Positions 6,976-13,879 of a stretch of DNA of 17,629 nucleotides are shown here, one piece after another. The notes beneath the pieces were generated by a model, which had not been told where the DNA came from, searched no databases, and worked only from the letters and a program-made list of their open reading frames with translations. Source of the DNA: Actinomycetes bacterium. Lineage in GTDB: Bacteria > Planctomycetota > Phycisphaerae > JAACET01. The stretch is from contig DAOVKO010000013.1 of the NCBI GenBank assembly GCA_030631725.1, positions 1 through 17,629 on the forward strand, read 5' to 3'. Position numbers and translations under genes: made by a program. Numbering within the stretch: the first letter of the stretch is position 1; the number at the start of each line of letters is the position of its first letter.

Positions 6976-8088
6976 TTATCCGGACTTTTTGGAAACGCTC
7001 GTAGCTCTGGACGATTCAAGCAAAGCGATGATACCCGTAACCGCCAGAGCTTGCAGAAATATCAAGACAGCGCCGACGGCATCCACTTGCGAGAGAAAAG
7101 TCGCCGACACAGCCGTAGCAGCCGTGGCCAAGTAGATAGTCAGCACCGCCTTCCTCTCGCCCATGCCCCGCTGGATCAGCCGGTGCGAGAAGTGCCTTCG
7201 GTCCCCCACCCACGGCGGCTGATGAGCACGCAGGCGCAAAAAGACCACGGAAACAAAATCATATAAGGGAATGGCCAGGACCACCAAGGGCGTCAGGGTG
7301 CTGTACCATTGGCCCTGGTGAGCGTCGGAATAATAATAGGTCGTCAGCACCGATACCACCGCTACCAGGTAGCCCAGGGGAAGAGAGCCGGCATCGCCCA
7401 TGAATATCCGGGCGGGATGGAAGTTGTAGAGCAGGAATCCGGCCAGCCCGCCCAGCAGCACCGTAGCCAACGTGGGCACGAATATCTGCTGCGACGTTCG
7501 GCCGACCCAGATGAGTACGATCAGCACGATCGCTGCGACACCAGCCGAGAGGCCATCCATGTTGTCCAGAAAATTAAACACGTTGGTCAGCAGGACGATC
7601 CATATCACCGTCAGCAGCGTCCCCATATGCCAGGGCAGGAAGGTAAGCAGGCGAATCTCAAAAAAAGCCACCAGGCCAATGGCCACGGCAAACTGCACGA
7701 TGAGTTTTGCCAGCGGCTTGACTGTAAAGCGGTCATCGATCAGGCCCAGCACGTGCAGCACCGCCGCCCCGCCCAGAACAGCTAAAGCCCCCTTGGCCCG
7801 GCTGAGGATTCCCGGCAAATACTCTTCCAGGCCCGCCGGCAGCCAAAACGGGCGTACATCCTGAGCCACGCAGTACCAGACCGCCCCCAGGCCGGCCACA
7901 ATCGGCAAGACCACCGCCCAGAAGATAGCTACGCCGCCGCCCTTGGGAACCGCTCGGGAGCTGAAACGTCCCTCGCTCGGCTCATCCACGAAGCCCATCC
8001 TGCCAAAGAGCCTGGCCAACAGCGGGGTTACCACCGCCGCAATCACAAACGCCCCACAAAAAGCTGCTACCAGCAGAGGGATAATCAT
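6976..8088 (-). CDS. MraY/WecA-family undecaprenyl-phosphate sugar-1-phosphate transferase
   Basis: This enzyme class starts lipid-linked glycan synthesis by moving a sugar-1-phosphate (often GlcNAc-1-P) from a UDP-sugar onto undecaprenyl phosphate at the inner membrane. The 370 residues hold about ten membrane segments. Conserved cytoplasmic motifs are all present: FVDEPSEGRFSSRAVPKGGG (33-52), GLIDDR (115-120, the acidic pair), NVFNFLDNMDGLSAG (169-183), FMGDAGSLPLG (229-239) and HFSHRL (299-304). The open frame extends upstream to 8202, but the ATG at 8088 is preceded by a perfect AGGAGG (8101-8096) at seven bases, so that start is chosen. The start overlaps the DUF4416 stop as ATGA. The HFSHRL motif and the neighbours favour a WecA/TagO-like role over peptidoglycan MraY. 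Confidence 0.88.
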   Translation of the reverse strand: MIIPLLVAAFCGAFVIAAVVTPLLARLFGRMGFVDEPSEGRFSSRAVPKGGGVAIFWAVVLPIVAGLGAVWYCVAQDVRPFWLPAGLEEYLPGILSRAKGALAVLGGAAVLHVLGLIDDRFTVKPLAKLIVQFAVAIGLVAFFEIRLLTFLPWHMGTLLTVIWIVLLTNVFNFLDNMDGLSAGVAAIVLIVLIWVGRTSQQIFVPTLATVLLGGLAGFLLYNFHPARIFMGDAGSLPLGYLVAVVSVLTTYYYSDAHQGQWYSTLTPLVVLAIPLYDFVSVVFLRLRAHQPPWVGDRRHFSHRLIQRGMGERKAVLTIYLATAATAVSATFLSQVDAVGAVLIFLQALAVTGIIALLESSRATSVSKKSG

Positions 8089-8636
8089 TGCTTGACCTCC
8101 TGTTTGCGGAGTTGTTCTAGCAGACGCCTGCGCGCCTGGCTGAAGAATCCATGATACCTCGGCTCGGCATAGTCCGGATAGCTCCAGGGGAAGCTTTGCC
8201 ACACACCGTGTCCATACTGCAGCGTAACCTCCCCATAAATTCCCCGGCCCAGATAGACGCGGTGCGAATAGTCCTTGGTCGAAGCCAGGACCAGCTTAGC
8301 CGGCGTTACGTAACCGGGGTCGAGATTAATCGCCCGCCGCAGCCCTCGGCCTCGCCGGCGGGCATCCGCCAACTCCGCCGAGTTACAGGCCAGCTTGAGC
8401 TTGACTATATCAGTCGGCTCACCAAGCTGGGCCAAACTGATGAACTGCCTCAGGAGTCTCTTAGACATCTCCTTGGCATAGTATTCCGTGCTGCTGAAGG
8501 GCCAAACCTCGCTGGCCGACTCCACAGCCCCGAGCTGTCGGGCGATAAGTTCGCTTGCCTGGGCCAATATCTCTTCACTGATAGCCAGGATTCCCACGAT
8601 GAACTTGACTGGTTTTGGTTCTTGGACTTGACCCAT
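8085..8636 (-). CDS. DUF4416 family protein
   Basis: A 183-residue soluble protein of unknown function. It follows the DUF4416 pattern: N-terminal EPKPVKFIVGILA, SEVWPFSSTEYYAKEM near residue 45, NLDPGYVTPAKLVLASTKDY near 103-122, HRVYLGRGIYGEVTLQYG, and PWSYPDYAEPRYHGFF toward the end. The frame is open to a GTG at 8681, but that codon lies at the predicted transcription start; the ATG at 8636 agrees with the family N-terminus, although its ribosome-binding site is poor. Its stop overlaps the WecA-like start (ATGA), and the O-antigen-ligase-like gene follows, so it belongs to a three-gene surface-glycan operon. The tight coupling suggests a job alongside lipid-linked sugar synthesis; that role is inferred. 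Confidence 0.8.
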   Translation of the reverse strand: MGQVQEPKPVKFIVGILAISEEILAQASELIARQLGAVESASEVWPFSSTEYYAKEMSKRLLRQFISLAQLGEPTDIVKLKLACNSAELADARRRGRGLRRAINLDPGYVTPAKLVLASTKDYSHRVYLGRGIYGEVTLQYGHGVWQSFPWSYPDYAEPRYHGFFSQARRRLLEQLRKQEVKQ

Positions 8637-8654
8637 GCCGTCAGGCTCACATCC

Positions 8655-8716
8655 CCCGGCTCGGGACCGACCTACGCCCACAGATTATACCGCCAGCCAA
8701 CTTCACCGGCCAGGGG
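8655..8716 (-). promoter_or_regulatory. Promoter/5'-UTR element of the DUF4416-wecA-like-ligase operon
   Basis: A perfect TATAAT at 8689-8684 on the minus strand, followed by CTGTGGGCGTAG, would start transcription near 8677 and give a leader of about 41 bases to the ATG at 8636. No good -35 box is seen. The stretch 8689-8655 matches 11176-11142 at 33 of 35 bases, so promoter and early leader are shared with the CBM9-like gene. Confidence 0.5.
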
Positions 8717-8741
8717 GTGGAGACACGACCGGTTGCTGAGA

Positions 8742-10166
8742 CTACGGTGGGTTTTCGCCCAGTCCGGACAGGATAAGTTCCCGAGGGAGGTTAGCCAGAC
8801 CGGTTGTGCCAGGAGAATCAGCAGTAAAGCGAAAAGAAGATAGCTGCGTTGTCAACTCCGTTCCCGGACGTAGAGACAGCAGGAATCTGTCCCATTCGTC
8901 AGCATCTTCTTGAGTAAGACCTTCCCGCCAGAGACAATACTCGGCTAAGTTCTCTCCTTTTAGTACCAGCTTGCCAAAATGCGCTGTTTGAAATTGCTTG
9001 TTGGGCGTACTCCAAGCTGCATAGAAGAAGGTCTGCCATCCACTCGATCCCTCCGGCGTTGTTGCCGACCAGGTGAGCGTTTTGGTCTGTTCGTTCCATT
9101 TGCCGTTGCTGCCAACGGGCTTGGACCCACAGCTCAGGCTAACTTTGTATGTATATTGGTCAGCAAATAGGTTGAAAGGGAGCCAATCAAAGATACCAGT
9201 TTCCGTGTAAATTGCTTCCCAGGCTTCCGGCGGCTCAGCGTTGGGATCGTCCTCTTCGAGCTTCTTTTTCTCCCAGGCATTGTTATAGACCTCGCTAGTC
9301 CGAATGTATTTCTCGAAGGAGGCCTTGGCTGTTTCTGCGTCCGAGAGAAAACTCAAAGATGCTGGCAACCTTGTCGAGTTTTGATGTCCCATTTTTCCTG
9401 CGATAAATCGCTGGATAATGGTCATTAACCATCCGCAATCGTCCCGATTCTCCGCATAGTTGATTGCACCTGCCATGTCAGGCAATTGGATTTGATCGAA
9501 GTACCCCCGTGCAGCAAAGTAGTGATAAGTCCGGGCAGCGAACTCTTCCATATATTCAGTCGTCTCGGTCTGGGAGGATTGTTCTAGCTGCCCAGTCGTC
9601 TCGCTCCCGGAGGACTCTTCTATCTGTATATGCAGATCCGTCCCCATTTCGGACACAATTGCCCCAACATATATGTACATGTAGATATTCTTGATGTCCT
9701 GCCGCAGGTTCTGGTCGCAGAATGTTCGGAGCATATCGAAATTTGGCTCATGTCCTAGCTCCATCTCGAACCATCCGATCAGCAGCTCGATCAGGATGTC
9801 GATGCTTTGATAGCTCTTCTCCAGTCTGGCAAGCACGTCATCGCTGCCGTAAAATCGTTCCGTATAAAGAGACGATGTCCCCATTTGTGTATTCAAGTGC
9901 ATAAATGAACCTGACTCATTGATGTCGTTTGGCACGTTTTTGAAAATCCCGACAAAGGTACGCTTGCCCTGCTGTTCTCGATACAATCGTCCGATGTGGC
10001 TCCGTTCCTCTGAGGACACATTACTCGAACAGGTCAGCTTGCGTTCAAAGCTGTCTCCTGCGGGAGCGATTTCTAGTGTGTATTCGTACTGTTCTGTCTC
10101 AAAGCAGCCAGAGGTAATAAGAAGCAAGCTGGACACTACGGTTGCCAGGATAATGTCTCTAGTCAT
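8742..10166 (-). CDS. Putative lipoprotein of unknown family
   Basis: A 474-residue exported protein I do not recognise. The N-terminus MTRDIILATVVSSLLLITSG is a lipoprotein signal, with Cys21 as the probable lipidation site (the -3 residue is Thr, slightly unusual). The mature part begins FETEQYEYTLEIAPAGDSFERKLTC, holds a low-complexity 12-residue tandem repeat near 180-205, and is acidic overall (KKKLEEDDPNAEPPEAWEAI). The C-terminal third is rich in Trp/Thr/Ser beta-type sequence. The frame is open to 10208, but the ATG at 10166 has GAGG eight to nine bases upstream and gives the signal peptide directly. A TAGAAT box lies about 45 bases upstream. It is flanked by other envelope genes. Confidence 0.75.
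   Translation of the reverse strand: MTRDIILATVVSSLLLITSGCFETEQYEYTLEIAPAGDSFERKLTCSSNVSSEERSHIGRLYREQQGKRTFVGIFKNVPNDINESGSFMHLNTQMGTSSLYTERFYGSDDVLARLEKSYQSIDILIELLIGWFEMELGHEPNFDMLRTFCDQNLRQDIKNIYMYIYVGAIVSEMGTDLHIQIEESSGSETTGQLEQSSQTETTEYMEEFAARTYHYFAARGYFDQIQLPDMAGAINYAENRDDCGWLMTIIQRFIAGKMGHQNSTRLPASLSFLSDAETAKASFEKYIRTSEVYNNAWEKKKLEEDDPNAEPPEAWEAIYTETGIFDWLPFNLFADQYTYKVSLSCGSKPVGSNGKWNEQTKTLTWSATTPEGSSGWQTFFYAAWSTPNKQFQTAHFGKLVLKGENLAEYCLWREGLTQEDADEWDRFLLSLRPGTELTTQLSSFRFTADSPGTTGLANLPRELILSGLGENPP
9557..9622 (-). repeat. 36-bp in-frame tandem duplication inside the lipoprotein gene
   Basis: The 30-base segments 9557-9586 and 9593-9622 match at about 25 of 30 positions with a period of 36 bases, that is 12 codons. 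In protein they give two versions of the motif SS(G/Q)(S/T)ETT(G/E). It looks like a recent in-frame duplication in a flexible Ser/Thr/Glu linker. Confidence 0.6.
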
Positions 10167-10208
10167 AGTAAATTCCCTCAAAACACAGTTATGGAAATCC
10201 CTCCACAC

Positions 10209-10241
10209 ATTCTACCCCCCCCCGCCACCTTCGCCTGGCAC
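10209..10241 (-). promoter_or_regulatory. Promoter-like element of the 474-residue lipoprotein gene
   Basis: TAGAAT at 10214-10209 is preceded by a G-run (C-run on the plus strand) and by GCCAGGCGAAGGTGGC, whose ends GCCA/TGGC can pair. Transcription would begin about 36 bases before the ATG at 10166. The same arrangement is found before the PQQ-like gene. Confidence 0.4.
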
Positions 10242-10244
10242 GGG

Positions 10245-10277
10245 CCGCCTAAGGCGGACAACGGTTTTCGAAACCGT
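10245..10277. other. Two adjacent hairpins between genes
   Basis: CCGCC/GGCGG form a stem around TAA at 10245-10257, and ACGGTTT/AAACCGT form a seven-base stem around TCG at 10261-10277. They lie between the stop of the CBM9-like gene (10368) and the lipoprotein promoter. No T-tract follows on either strand, so they are not a classical intrinsic terminator. Confidence 0.45.
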
Positions 10278-10367
10278 CCCTCCAAAACCGTAACATAGTC
10301 TCAAGACAGCAATTACCGCAAGTGAAAAAATGATGCTCGCACGCCAGCTTGCACAGCTCAGGTCCGT

Positions 10368-11114
10368 TTACATCTCGTCCAGCTCGAGCCGGATGGAGCT
10401 ATTTCCCTGGATGCCCAGTTTCTCTATCGGTATCTTCAGCTCGAGGAATTTTCCTTCGAAGGCCACGAATTCGGGGTTTTCTATCGACTCGGCCTCGAAG
10501 ACATCGTCGTGGCTGTCCGTCTCGGCATTGTAACGCTCCACTTCGAAGCTGGCCATCGGCAGTTGCTCTGTGGCTTTGCCCGAAACAATGTTATAAGTTG
10601 TCGAGACGCCTGTCGGAATCCAGATGGTGAACTCTTTTGCTTCGCTGTAGACGCTGAGGTATCCAAGCGCGCCGGAAGTCGGGCGGTGCGGCGGCGTGGC
10701 CAGCTGCTTCTCATACCTCTCGCCTATGCCCAGTGATAGCTCAAAGAGTATGTAGAGGTTCGCCTGATCGCGGGCGAGCTTGACAGCTTTGCATGTGTAA
10801 TGTCTGTTACTCCATTTGTCGTGGTGTATTATCAACACAGCAGGCACTTGGGCCCACTCGTCAGCCCTGCCGTCAATGGTGATGTTTGCTAGCGGGGCTG
10901 GCTTAGGAGACGGTTGTTGGCTTTGCTTGGACCTTTGGGCGGCACTGCGCTGGGCTTGCTGCATCATCCTTTCCAGCGTAGAAGGCGCTCTGGTTTGCTG
11001 GGAAGGCTGTTCTGTATCGCCAGGCCCAGATTTATCCTTCCTGCCGGCCAAATACGCAATCACGCTCAGCACGACCAGGATAGCCACGATGATGGCTATT
11101 GTTCTGTTGCTCAT
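10368..11114 (-). CDS. Membrane-anchored protein with CBM9-like domain
   Basis: A 248-residue protein with one N-terminal membrane helix (residues 5-24, TIAIIVAILVVLSVIAYLAG). It is followed by a charged, Gln/Ser/Pro-rich linker (about 25-76). The remainder reads as one beta-sandwich of the CBM9-like (carbohydrate-binding/sugar-binding) type: ITIDGRADEWAQVPAVLI near 78-95 and KLARDQANLYILFEL near 112-126 match the IDG..EW.....V..D..NLYI.FE pattern. Without a lipobox it should stay anchored in the inner membrane with the domain outside the cytoplasm. The start has AGGAGG about ten bases upstream. Carbohydrate binding is a family-level guess. It has its own TATAAT element and lies between two lipoprotein genes on the same strand. 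Confidence 0.7.
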   Translation of the reverse strand: MSNRTIAIIVAILVVLSVIAYLAGRKDKSGPGDTEQPSQQTRAPSTLERMMQQAQRSAAQRSKQSQQPSPKPAPLANITIDGRADEWAQVPAVLIIHHDKWSNRHYTCKAVKLARDQANLYILFELSLGIGERYEKQLATPPHRPTSGALGYLSVYSEAKEFTIWIPTGVSTTYNIVSGKATEQLPMASFEVERYNAETDSHDDVFEAESIENPEFVAFEGKFLELKIPIEKLGIQGNSSIRLELDEM

Positions 11115-11141
11115 TTTCGCTCGTCCTCCTTCTATCTACGG

Positions 11142-11204
11142 CCCGGCTCAGGACCGAGCTACGCCCACAGATTATACCACTTGGCAGCTTCGTCTGCCAC
11201 GGGC
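11142..11204 (-). promoter_or_regulatory. Promoter/5'-UTR element of the CBM9-like gene
   Basis: TGGTATAAT (an extended -10; TATAAT at 11176-11171) is preceded by the dyad TGGCAG-ACGAAG-CTGCCA in the -35 region. Transcription would start near 11164, about 50 bases before the ATG at 11114. The segment 11176-11142 repeats 8689-8655 with two differences. Confidence 0.55.
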
Positions 11205-11267
11205 CCGAGACGATGGGAGGTTTTTTGGGGAAGAAAAGGATATTATTTCTTTTGCCCAAAAATATGT

Positions 11268-12482
11268 TTATGAACCAGAATCGTCATCGGATATCTCCTC
11301 TTCATAAATGATTGTCTCGTTTCCCGAGGGGATATCAATAACGCCAACACGAAACGGAATGTCTTTGCTGTTCCCACGGTCGGTAAAATAGATCTTTCCA
11401 CTTGCGGGTTCTGACCAATCACCGCCATTGGGCAGTTGTTTTTCCCATGTTTTCTGCCCAGTCTTCACATTAAAACAGGCCATTCCGAACGTCGGGTCAC
11501 AGACAAGTGCGATGATATACTGGTCATAACACATGACGGTAAGCATCCCAGTCGCTGCGGATAGCTCGGTGACCGATTCTTCCTTCAGATCAGGTAGTGA
11601 ATAAAGACGCAGTAGGGGGGGAACGAACTCAAGTCGCCCCTCGCCGGTTTGCCGTGAAAAACCGTTCTTAATGTACACAAGTAGACCATCTGTGGAGCCT
11701 AGGTTGATGAACATCGCAAGCTCATCGGTTTCGGGCATGTCTATCGTTGAAACGATCTGTCCGTTGTCGACTCTAATACACATCAGTTTGTTTAAGCCGT
11801 CGGGAATAACAATGTATGGGTGAAGGTAGGCCACAGGAAACCGACCGAAAAGGAAAAGATTCTCGGAAAACGGTATTCTCCAAACTCGCTTTCCAGATTT
11901 CAGGTCAAAAGCTTCCACCGCCCCATCTAACTCGAATGCAGCCCCTAACATGGCAGGCTCCACCCCCGTCACACAAATGAGCATATTCTCCAAAACAAGG
12001 ATTACGTGCCCAAACTCTGCTTTTTCCCACAAAACATCACCTGATTCTGGATCCAGCATCCGAAACTGACGATGCTCCCAGCGATTATCTTCGACATAGA
12101 GAACAGTGCCGTTGCGATCAAAACGAACTAATTCGTGTTCAGCGCGGGTTTTGAACAGAGGCGTTTCGCTGCCTGTAGGAACATCCACGACAGTCATATC
12201 CATCCCTACTTGAACCGCCACGGAACTGTCATCTTTGCGGCTATACCGAATGTCGCTGGGATATTCTCTTTCCCATATCTTTCTGCCTCGAAGGTCAATA
12301 CACGTCAGCGTTTTGGAATCAGTAAGGGAATTGAATACAACGTGGTCGTCGTAGACGATTGGCTGTCTAGACGGTGGGGATACGGCAATATCTCCCAGTA
12401 ACCAACTGCATCCGCTAGTCGACACAGTAGCGGCAACAAGACAGGCAAACACAAAGACACGTAATTGTGGCGACTTTTTCAT
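11268..12482 (-). CDS. Lipoprotein with PQQ-type beta-propeller repeats
   Basis: A 404-residue exported protein. MKKSPQLRVFVFACLVAATV followed by STSGC forms a lipoprotein signal with Cys25 as lipidation site. The rest looks like a PQQ-like/WD-type propeller (BamB-like fold): repeated units such as TLTCIDLRGRKIWEREYP, RMLDPESGDVLWEKAEF, VEAFDLKSGKRVWRIPF, MCIRVDNGQIVSTIDMP and ACFNVKTGQKTWEKQLP each give the D..G...W pattern. The frame is open to 12728, but the ATG at 12482 has AGGAG seven bases upstream and yields the signal peptide, so it is the start. The C-terminus is very acidic (YEEEISDDDSGS). A role in envelope assembly, as for BamB, is possible but unproven. Confidence 0.75.
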   Translation of the reverse strand: MKKSPQLRVFVFACLVAATVSTSGCSWLLGDIAVSPPSRQPIVYDDHVVFNSLTDSKTLTCIDLRGRKIWEREYPSDIRYSRKDDSSVAVQVGMDMTVVDVPTGSETPLFKTRAEHELVRFDRNGTVLYVEDNRWEHRQFRMLDPESGDVLWEKAEFGHVILVLENMLICVTGVEPAMLGAAFELDGAVEAFDLKSGKRVWRIPFSENLFLFGRFPVAYLHPYIVIPDGLNKLMCIRVDNGQIVSTIDMPETDELAMFINLGSTDGLLVYIKNGFSRQTGEGRLEFVPPLLRLYSLPDLKEESVTELSAATGMLTVMCYDQYIIALVCDPTFGMACFNVKTGQKTWEKQLPNGGDWSEPASGKIYFTDRGNSKDIPFRVGVIDIPSGNETIIYEEEISDDDSGS

Positions 12483-12522
12483 TAGAATCTCCTGTATCTT
12501 CCAAATTAGGCTGCCACCAGAC

Positions 12523-12555
12523 ATTCTAGCCCCCCGCCAGTTTCGTCTTCCGCTG
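12523..12555 (-). promoter_or_regulatory. Proximal promoter-like element of the PQQ-type lipoprotein gene
   Basis: TAGAAT at 12528-12523 is preceded by a G-run and by GCCAG...CTGGC (arms 12554-12550 and 12538-12534 approximately), the same plan as before the 10166 start. Transcription would begin about 35 bases before the ATG at 12482. Confidence 0.4.
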
Positions 12556-12591
12556 GCCATCCTAGGCTTGGGGCTAGGGGATGTAACTATC

Positions 12592-12597
12592 ATTATA
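12592..12597 (-). promoter_or_regulatory. Distal -10 box facing the PQQ-type lipoprotein gene
   Basis: A perfect TATAAT lies on the minus strand at 12597-12592. The best -35 at 17 bases is poor (three of six), so an activator may be needed. It points away from the plus-strand box at 12675-12680, making this a divergent promoter region. Confidence 0.4.
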
Positions 12598-12611
12598 GCC
12601 GAATCTACAGC

Positions 12612-12654
12612 GAAAGGCATTAGGCCTTTCAAATATCCGCCGAAAAATGCCTTT
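12612..12654. promoter_or_regulatory. Three-part inverted repeat between divergent promoters
   Basis: GAAAGGC at 12612-12618 pairs with GCCTTTC at 12624-12630. The overlapping AAAGGCATT at 12613-12621 also pairs perfectly with AATGCCTTT at 12646-12654. The arms lie between the two outward-facing -10 boxes and outside both predicted transcripts, as expected of an operator for a dimeric regulator. Confidence 0.45.
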
Positions 12655-12674
12655 TCCCGGCGACTCCTTTGGGG

Positions 12675-12680
12675 TATAAT
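12675..12680 (+). promoter_or_regulatory. -10 box of the beta-barrel gene
   Basis: A perfect TATAAT lies 51 bases before the ATG at 12731. The -35 candidate at 17 bases is TTTTCC (12652-12657), a weak match, and it overlaps the last arm of the inverted repeat. Confidence 0.5.
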
Positions 12681-12730
12681 GCCGCCATGGGAAATTTCCG
12701 GGCAAATTCTTTCCAATGGAGTCTGCAATT

Positions 12731-13543
12731 ATGCGAAAAAATCGACTGACAATTGTTGCTACAATGCTGGTTCTGCTTTGCTCTAATGTCGTCTTTGGCT
12801 TTGACCCTATGGGGCCGCCAAAGGCAATGTTGGCCAAGGGACAGCCCAGTTTCGGACTCGAGTATCTCTACAGCAAAATGCAAATAGAGATGGGAGGGCC
12901 CACCTTCGGACCCATTGAACTCAGTGAAGTAGATATCGAAGACGTAGAGATAAACAAGATTTACGCTAATTTCGGCTATGGGTTCACCGACAGATGGGAA
13001 GTATTTGCTCGGCTCGGTGTGGCCGCCCTTGATATAGATCAGGGCGAAAATATAGACAACTTTACCGCCTTGATCGGCAATAGTGACGACCTAAGTCTGG
13101 CCATTGGTGCTGGGACGAGGGCGACTTTCTTCGAGTGGGAAAACATAAGCGTAGGTATGCTTGCTCAAATAAGTTTCGTGCCATTTGAGAATTTCAACGG
13201 TAATAGCGGCTCACAGATTGGTGGCGTACCCGCGACGCTGGACACGGAAATCCATATGACGGAAGTACAAATTGCTCTTGGACCAACCTGGAATTGCACC
13301 GAATATCTGTCTATTTACGGAGGTCCCTTTCTGCATTTGATCGACGGAGTAGCGGATTTGACCGCCATTTTTGACGGATTTTCTCTTGCTGATAGTGTCG
13401 GTATTGAGCAAAGCGCGATATTCGGCGGCTATATCGGGGCCAGTGTGCGTCTTTTCGAGTCTCCGAATATTAATTGTAACGTCGAGTTTCAGGCTACCGG
13501 GCACGGATATGCCCTGGCAATACAACTGGCAATAAGCCCCTAG
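12731..13543 (+). CDS. Outer-membrane beta-barrel protein
   Basis: A 270-residue exported protein: signal peptide MRKNRLTIVATMLVLLCSNV with cleavage near VFGF, then a series of alternating amphipathic beta strands (for example KIYANFGYGFTDRWEVFARLGVAA, SLAIGAGTRATFF, IFGGYIGASVRLF) and a hydrophobic last strand ALAIQLAISP. This fits a small porin-like barrel of about ten to twelve strands. The early motif MGPPKAMLAKGQPSFGLEYL is, from memory, a recurring feature of planctomycete barrel proteins. Two starts are possible; the ATG at 12731 has GGAG at 12718-12721 nine bases away, while the one at 12716 has no ribosome-binding site. It is divergent from the PQQ-type lipoprotein gene. Substrate unknown. 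Confidence 0.75.
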   Translation: MRKNRLTIVATMLVLLCSNVVFGFDPMGPPKAMLAKGQPSFGLEYLYSKMQIEMGGPTFGPIELSEVDIEDVEINKIYANFGYGFTDRWEVFARLGVAALDIDQGENIDNFTALIGNSDDLSLAIGAGTRATFFEWENISVGMLAQISFVPFENFNGNSGSQIGGVPATLDTEIHMTEVQIALGPTWNCTEYLSIYGGPFLHLIDGVADLTAIFDGFSLADSVGIEQSAIFGGYIGASVRLFESPNINCNVEFQATGHGYALAIQLAISP

Positions 13544-13630
13544 CCCGGCCACTTCATAGAACACCGCAGAACCACGGAACAGCCTGCGTTTGATGTCTGG
13601 AAGCTGCAGCAGACGCTAGGGAGGCAAACC

Positions 13631-13807
13631 ATGGAAAAAATCGAAATCATTATGGTCAAAGCCAAGGAAACCAAAGGCACCTATGTGTATGAGGAACCGC
13701 TTGACGAAACTGCCAAGCCACCGGTTCTCAGGACACAGTACATCCAGAAATGGGTTTTCGGTTCGGACCCGCCTGAAAAAATCAAGGTAACGATTGAAGA
13801 GGCCTAG
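13631..13807 (+). CDS. 58-residue conserved-type small protein
   Basis: A short gene with a strong ribosome-binding site, GGGAGG at 13619-13624, six bases before the ATG. The protein begins MEKIEIIMVKAKETKGTYVY and ends QKWVFGSDPPEKIKVTIEEA. This matches, from memory, a widespread family of uncharacterised small proteins with the plan K.KETK.T..YEE, ..YVQKW, PP.KIKVTIE. It looks like a small all-beta or beta-rich cytoplasmic protein with no signal peptide. It follows the barrel gene by 87 bases on the same strand and may share its transcript. Function unknown. Confidence 0.7.
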   Translation: MEKIEIIMVKAKETKGTYVYEEPLDETAKPPVLRTQYIQKWVFGSDPPEKIKVTIEEA

Positions 13808-13879
13808 CAAAGGCAGCCCGAGCCAAGAGTAAGCAAGCTCCTGCCCTGCCGACGTACAGCTAAGCCATGGGAAGCAGAA

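Noticed and set aside
8089..8202. N-terminal extension of the WecA-like protein
   Set aside because: It overlaps the coding 3' end of DUF4416, while AGGAGG is perfectly placed for the ATG at 8088.
8151..8843. Plus-strand open frame of 230 codons opposite the DUF4416 gene
   Set aside because: It runs through the DUF4416 gene, the promoter element and the end of the lipoprotein gene; its similarity to a frame near 11140 only reflects the duplicated promoter DNA.
10816..11307. Plus-strand frame of 163 codons over the CBM9-like gene and its promoter
   Set aside because: It is antisense to a well-supported gene and has no recognisable features beyond chance hydrophobic runs.
12483..12728. N-terminal extension of the PQQ-type lipoprotein
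   Set aside because: It crosses two promoter-like boxes and would bury the lipoprotein signal; the ATG at 12482 has a good ribosome-binding site.
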